Part shown: positions 60,721 through 64,000 of the stretch, one piece after another
How positions within the stretch are numbered: position 1 is the first letter of the stretch
How the letters are laid out: every line of letters starts with the position of its first letter
Source of the DNA: Streptomyces sp. NBC_00691
Lineage (GTDB): Bacteria; Actinomycetota; Actinomycetes; Streptomycetales; Streptomycetaceae
Length of the DNA stretch: 64,000 bases
Assembly: GCF_036226665.1 (NCBI RefSeq)
Contig: NZ_CP109007.1
Location: 3,698,501 to 3,762,500 of the forward strand
Direction of reading: 5' to 3'
Program-made: the position numbers and the translations under genes
The notes under the pieces: model-generated
Database searches by the model: none
The model's input: only the letters and a program-made list of their open reading frames with translations
What the model was told of the DNA's origin: nothing

Positions 60721-61923
60721 CTAGTCCCGCAGTGCCATCGTCATCGCCTCCACCGCTAGCAGCGGAGCCACGTTCCGGTCGAGGGCCTGGCGGCAGGCCA
60801 GGATCGCCTCGATGCGGCGCAGGGTGCGCTCCGGTGCGGTGTCATGGGCGATCCGCTCGATCGCGTCCCGCACGTCGGTGTTGGCGAGGGCCGTGCGCGA
60901 ACGCAGCTGGAGCGCCAGGACATCGCGGTAGAAGCCGGTCAGGTCGGTGAGCGCGAGGTCCAGACTGTCGCGCTGCGTACGCGTCCTGCGCCGCTTCTGC
61001 CGCTCCTCCAGCTCCTTCATCGCCCCTGCCGTGCCGCGCGGCATCCGCCCGCCCTGGGCCGCGCCGAGCGCCGCCTTGAGGTCCTCGGTCTCCTTGACGT
61101 CGACCTCCTCCGCGACCTGCTTCGCGTCCTCGGCCGCCGCGTCCACCAGCTCCTGGGCGGCCTTGAGGCAGCCGCCGATGTCCTCGACCCGCAGCGGCAG
61201 CCTGAGGACGACGGACCGGCGCGCGCGGGCCCGCTCGTCTGTGGCGAGCCGCCGGGCCCGGTCGATGTGCCCCTGGGTGGCACGGGCGGCGGCGTGCGCC
61301 ACCTCCGGCTCGATGCCGTCCCGCCGTACGAGCACGTCGGCGACGGCCTCCACGGGCGGGGTGCGCAGGGTCAGGTGGCGGCAGCGGGAGCGGATCGTGG
61401 GCAGCACGTCCTCCAGGGAGGGTGCGCAGAGCAGCCAGACCGTGCGCGGGGCGGGTTCCTCGACGGCCTTCAGGAGGACGTTGCCCGCGCCCTCGGTGAG
61501 CCGGTCGGCGTCCTCCAGGACGATGACCTGCCAGCGGCCGCCGGCCGGCGAGAGATGGGCGCGGCGGACCAGGTCGCGGGTCTCCTTCACACCGATGGAG
61601 AGCAGGTCCGTACGGACGATCTCCACGTCCGCGTGGGTGCCGACGAGGGTCGTGTGGCAGCCGTCGCAGAATCCGCAGCCCGGCGCACCGCCCAGGGCGC
61701 GGTCGGGGCTCACGCACTGCAGCGCGGCGGCGAACGCCCGGGCAGCCGTCGCCCGCCCGGACCCCGGGGGTCCGGTGAAGAGCCAGGCGTGGGTCATCTT
61801 CGAGGCCTCGGGATCGGGCCCTCCGGCGGCATGGGCGGTCACGAGCGCGTCGGCGTCCCGCGCGGCCGCGGCGAGCTGCTCCTCGACCTTCGCCTGTCCG
61901 ACCAGGTCGTCCCATACGGCCAT
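60721..61923 (-). CDS. holB: DNA polymerase III subunit delta'
   Basis: The 400-residue clamp-loader subunit has the start MAVWDDLVGQAKVEEQL, a P-loop relic GPPGSGRAT at 51-59 in which the Walker lysine is Arg57, and a zinc module with Cys70, Cys83, Cys86 and Cys89 (GCGFCDGCH). Loss of the lysine fits delta', which does not hydrolyse ATP. WQVIVLEDADRLTEGAGNVL and KAVEEPAPRTVWLLC are conserved. ATG at 61923 has GAGGAGGGG upstream. It is the normal long actinobacterial form. Confidence 0.95.
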   Translation of the reverse strand: MAVWDDLVGQAKVEEQLAAAARDADALVTAHAAGGPDPEASKMTHAWLFTGPPGSGRATAARAFAAALQCVSPDRALGGAPGCGFCDGCHTTLVGTHADVEIVRTDLLSIGVKETRDLVRRAHLSPAGGRWQVIVLEDADRLTEGAGNVLLKAVEEPAPRTVWLLCAPSLEDVLPTIRSRCRHLTLRTPPVEAVADVLVRRDGIEPEVAHAAARATQGHIDRARRLATDERARARRSVVLRLPLRVEDIGGCLKAAQELVDAAAEDAKQVAEEVDVKETEDLKAALGAAQGGRMPRGTAGAMKELEERQKRRRTRTQRDSLDLALTDLTGFYRDVLALQLRSRTALANTDVRDAIERIAHDTAPERTLRRIEAILACRQALDRNVAPLLAVEAMTMALRD

Positions 61924-62027
61924 GTCTGCCCCTCCTCAGGTACGCCCTCCATTGTGGGGCAGTCCTCTGACAACCCCCGCCGGACGGAGACAGCGCCGCA
62001 CGGCGGCCGGATCCCGGCGCCCGGTGG

Positions 62028-62110
62028 GTCAGCCCTCCCTGCCGAGGTGGGTCAGGCCTCCCTGCCGAGGTGGGTCAGGCCTCCCTGCCGAGGTGGGTCA
62101 GGCCTCCCTG
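62028..62110. repeat. 23-bp tandem repeat, about 3.6 copies
   Basis: Units begin at 62028, 62051, 62074 and 62097 (the last partial), with core GTCAGGCCTCCCTGCC plus GAGGTGG. The first copy has one change. The repeat includes the last codons of the small membrane-protein gene and lies between it and holB. GGCCT and AGGCC words give each unit folding potential. Confidence 0.9.
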
Positions 62111-62283
62111 TCCCGGCGGGTCAGCCACAGGCCGACCGCGGAGCCGAGCAGGACCGTGCCCGTGCCGACGCTCGCCGTGACGTGGGCGGCGCCGTCCAGG
62201 TCGGCGACGGTGTTGATGTAGGCGTTGCCGAGGACGCTCGCGGTGAGCAGCAGCCAGAGCAGGACACGCATCGGGATCTCCAT
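62098..62283 (-). CDS. Small membrane protein next to the histidine kinase
   Basis: The 61-residue protein reads MEIPMRVLLWLLLTASVLGN, then a short outer loop, and VGTGTVLLGSAVGLWLTRR, giving two membrane spans. Similar short proteins occur beside this type of kinase in other streptomycetes. ATG at 62283 or 62271 can serve as start. The 3' end runs into a 23-bp tandem repeat. It is divergent from the kinase gene at 62450. Confidence 0.7.
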   Translation of the reverse strand: MEIPMRVLLWLLLTASVLGNAYINTVADLDGAAHVTASVGTGTVLLGSAVGLWLTRRDREA

Positions 62284-62449
62284 GGTTCGGGGGTGGCGAC
62301 GGAAGCCGCGCAAGGGCTCGAAAGAGTGGGGTCCGTACGCATTCGATCTTCGTCGTCCCGGCGCTCCCGCACAGCGGTGCCCGCCCCCGGACCGATGGTG
62401 GTGCCTGCTCCACCGCACGCCTCGGGCCCGCCCGCATAACCTGGCGGGT

Positions 62450-63673
62450 ATGCGCGACGCGATCAAGCAATCCGGCCGGGCGTCGCTCCACCTCCTGAGC
62501 GGGGCCGCGCTCGCGATCCTCTGCTACCTGATGGTGGGCGTCGCCCTCTTCACGGCCGTCCTCGTCGTCACCGTCCTCGGCGCGGGCGTGCTCCCCGAGA
62601 GCGTGCTGCTGCTGCGCCGGCTGGCCGGCTGGGAGCGGCGCCGGACCGCCGCCCGGACCGGGACGCCCGTCCCGGAGGCGTATCTGCCGCTCGAAGGCCC
62701 CCTCCCCGCGCGCGTGCGGACCGCCGTCACGGACCCCGGCACGGGGCGGGACCTGATCTGGGCCGCCGCGCAGCTGTTCTACGGCCTGGGGACCTGGTTC
62801 GCCTCGCTGGTGCTGTGGCCGCCCGCGCTGCTGGTCGACGGCGTGGTGGCCGGGCTCGCGGGGCGGCCGCCGGTGATCCTGCCGCTGATCGGACGGCTCG
62901 CCGACCTGGAGGCCGAGTGGTCGCGCGCGCTGCTCACGCCGACCCCCTCGGCCGCGCGGGACGCCGCGCTCGCCGCCCGTGTCGAGGAGCTCACGGCCAC
63001 CCGGGCCGGCGCGATCGCCGCGCACGGCGCCGAGCTGCGCCGGATCGAACGCGATCTGCACGACGGCACGCAGGCCCGTCTCGTGGCGCTCTCCATGCGG
63101 ATCGGCCTGGCCAAGCGCGCGTACGACTCCGATCCCGTGACCGCGCGGAAGCTCCTCGACGACGCGCAGACGCAGACCGAGGAGGCGCTGGCCGAGCTGC
63201 GGCACGTGGTGCGCGGCATCCACCCGCCGATCCTCACCGACCGGGGCCTGACCGGCGCGGTACGGGCCCTCGCCGCGAGCAGCGGCCTGGAGGTGGAGGT
63301 GTCCGTGACGGGCCTGGCCGACCACGCCCCCGGCGACGACCGGCCGGAGCGGCCCGACGCCGCCCGCGCGAGTGCCCCCCGCGCCCCCGCCGCCGTCGAG
63401 GCCGCCGCCTACTTCGTGGTCGCCGAGGCCCTGACCAACGCCGCCAAGCACAGCGGCGCCACCCGCGCCTCCGTCGCCCTCACCCGCGAACCGGCCGGGC
63501 TCCGCGCGCGCGTGGCGGACGAGGGCCGGGGCGGCGCCGAGGCGCGCGAGAGCGGGGGCTCCGGGCTCGTCGGCATGCGCCGCAGGGTCGCCGCGCTCGA
63601 CGGCACCGTACGACTGACCAGCCCCGAAGGGGGCCCGACCGTGATCGAAGTGGAGCTTCCGTGCGTGTGGTGA
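62450..63673 (+). CDS. Sensor histidine kinase with sensor-like membrane domain
   Basis: The 407-residue kinase has spans at about residues 12-45 and 100-150 in a Sensor-type (PF13796-like) membrane region, then the phosphoacceptor box RRIERDLHDGTQARLVAL and N-box VVAEALTNAAKHSGAT, with G-boxes in DEGRGG and GSGLVGMRRRV. This is the group of kinases related to LiaS/DesK. A Pro/Ala-rich insert (about residues 290-315) sits in the ATPase domain. ATG at 62450 lacks a good ribosome site; TAACCT seven bases before it may be a -10 box for a leaderless transcript. The regulator gene overlaps its stop. Confidence 0.93.
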   Translation: MRDAIKQSGRASLHLLSGAALAILCYLMVGVALFTAVLVVTVLGAGVLPESVLLLRRLAGWERRRTAARTGTPVPEAYLPLEGPLPARVRTAVTDPGTGRDLIWAAAQLFYGLGTWFASLVLWPPALLVDGVVAGLAGRPPVILPLIGRLADLEAEWSRALLTPTPSAARDAALAARVEELTATRAGAIAAHGAELRRIERDLHDGTQARLVALSMRIGLAKRAYDSDPVTARKLLDDAQTQTEEALAELRHVVRGIHPPILTDRGLTGAVRALAASSGLEVEVSVTGLADHAPGDDRPERPDAARASAPRAPAAVEAAAYFVVAEALTNAAKHSGATRASVALTREPAGLRARVADEGRGGAEARESGGSGLVGMRRRVAALDGTVRLTSPEGGPTVIEVELPCVW

Positions 63674-64000
63674 TCGCCGAGGACAACGCCCTCCTGAGAG
63701 AGGGCCTCGTGCTGCTGCTGACCTCGTCCGGCCATGAGGTCGCCGGGGTCGCGGCCACCGGCCCCGAGGTCCTGCCGCTGATTCTGGAGCACCGCCCGGA
63801 CGTGGCCGTCCTCGACGTCCGGATGCCGCCGGGCTTCCGCGACGAGGGGCTGCGGGCGGCGCTCGCGGCCCGCGCGCAGCTGCCGGACCTTCCGGTGCTC
63901 GTCCTCTCCCAGTACGTGGAGGAGACGTACGCCGCCGAGCTCCTGGGCGGCGGCGCGCGGGGCGTCGGCTACCTCCTGAAGGACCGGGTGGGGCGGGTGG
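63661..64000 (+). CDS. NarL-type response regulator (partial at window end)
   Basis: A receiver domain starts at GTG 63661, overlapping the kinase by 13 bases. VVIAEDNALLREGLVLLL gives the acidic pair and VAVLDVRMPPGF the phosphorylated Asp. The conserved Lys is in GYLLKDRV, and the window ends there. A LuxR DNA-binding domain is expected beyond the edge. It is the partner of the preceding kinase. Confidence 0.93.
   Translation, partial: MRVVIAEDNALLREGLVLLLTSSGHEVAGVAATGPEVLPLILEHRPDVAVLDVRMPPGFRDEGLRAALAARAQLPDLPVLVLSQYVEETYAAELLGGGARGVGYLLKDRVGRV

Noticed and set aside
62028..62110. Regular repeats as a CRISPR array
   Set aside because: Units are directly contiguous with no spacers, and there are no cas genes nearby.

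Overview
The window is high-GC actinobacterial chromosome, almost certainly Streptomyces. GC-biased third codon positions, many GTG starts, the folP-folB-folK / folE-ftsH-hpt-tilS block, DUF5753/DUF397 regulator sets, several ECF-like sigma genes and paired NarL-type two-component systems all point that way. No phage, insertion sequence, CRISPR array or secondary-metabolite cluster was recognised. The region reads as core-to-subcore chromosome with small accessory inserts and a few decayed genes.

Layout. 1-2.7 kb: a two-component system with a TmrB-like P-loop protein. 2.8-5.0 kb: a MidA/NDUFAF7-type methyltransferase next to an isolated NuoD paralogue. 5.2-6.2 kb: a membrane coiled-coil protein. 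6.4-10.0 kb: a complete OpuC-type osmoprotectant ABC importer, with its ATPase gene divergent. 10.0-13.1 kb: a membrane-anchored esterase divergent from an MprF/LysX-like aminoacyl-lipid synthase. 13.2-16.2 kb: folP, an NTF2-like gene, folB, folK and a DUF3180 gene. 16.2-17.0 kb: a SUKH-like protein and a Hint/intein fragment. 17.0-21.5 kb, minus strand: tilS, hpt, ftsH, folE. 21.8-27.6 kb: a DUF2342 metalloprotease, a PBP4-type carboxypeptidase, ppa, a ThrE-like exporter and a DedA protein. 27.8-31.1 kb: a YbjQ protein, a ClC channel and glutamate decarboxylase. 31.2-34.6 kb: a frameshifted lipoprotein gene, then a Drr-type ABC exporter with its PadR regulator. 34.6-36.8 kb: a DinB protein and an aldehyde dehydrogenase. 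36.9-39.0 kb: a DUF5753 regulator, an RsbW-like ATPase and a DUF397 protein. 39.2-41.4 kb: a SigE-family sigma factor with membrane-anchored and secreted copies of one domain. 41.6-49.5 kb: FUSC, DUF2786, an NmrA-like pseudogene and an FtsX-type ABC system. 49.6-58.7 kb: acetyltransferase, oxidoreductase, a kinase-like/LuxR fusion, a family A polymerase, a second sigma/membrane-protein pair, an ECF41-like sigma and a PNPOx-like protein. 58.8-64 kb: tRNA-Thr(CGU), a secreted tripeptidyl-aminopeptidase-like hydrolase, holB, a small membrane protein, and a two-component pair cut by the window end.

The observations I rank highest are as follows. (1) A 25-bp element, 23/25 identical, sits directly upstream of the predicted -35 boxes of both the ATPase and the DUF397 gene, in the same relative orientation; it looks like an activator site for the DUF5753 regulator between them. 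(2) A three-gene sigma module has the sigma gene translationally coupled to a membrane protein whose outer domain is duplicated as a separate secreted protein; a second sigma/membrane pair of similar design lies 14 kb away. (3) The methyltransferase/NuoD pairing recalls the mitochondrial NDUFAF7-NDUFS2 relationship and predicts methylation of Arg55. (4) ClC channel plus glutamate decarboxylase looks like an acid-resistance pair. (5) Three matching palindromes mark a PadR-controlled drug-exporter circuit.

Coordinates and translations were read by eye. Family names rest on motif recognition, not on database searches.
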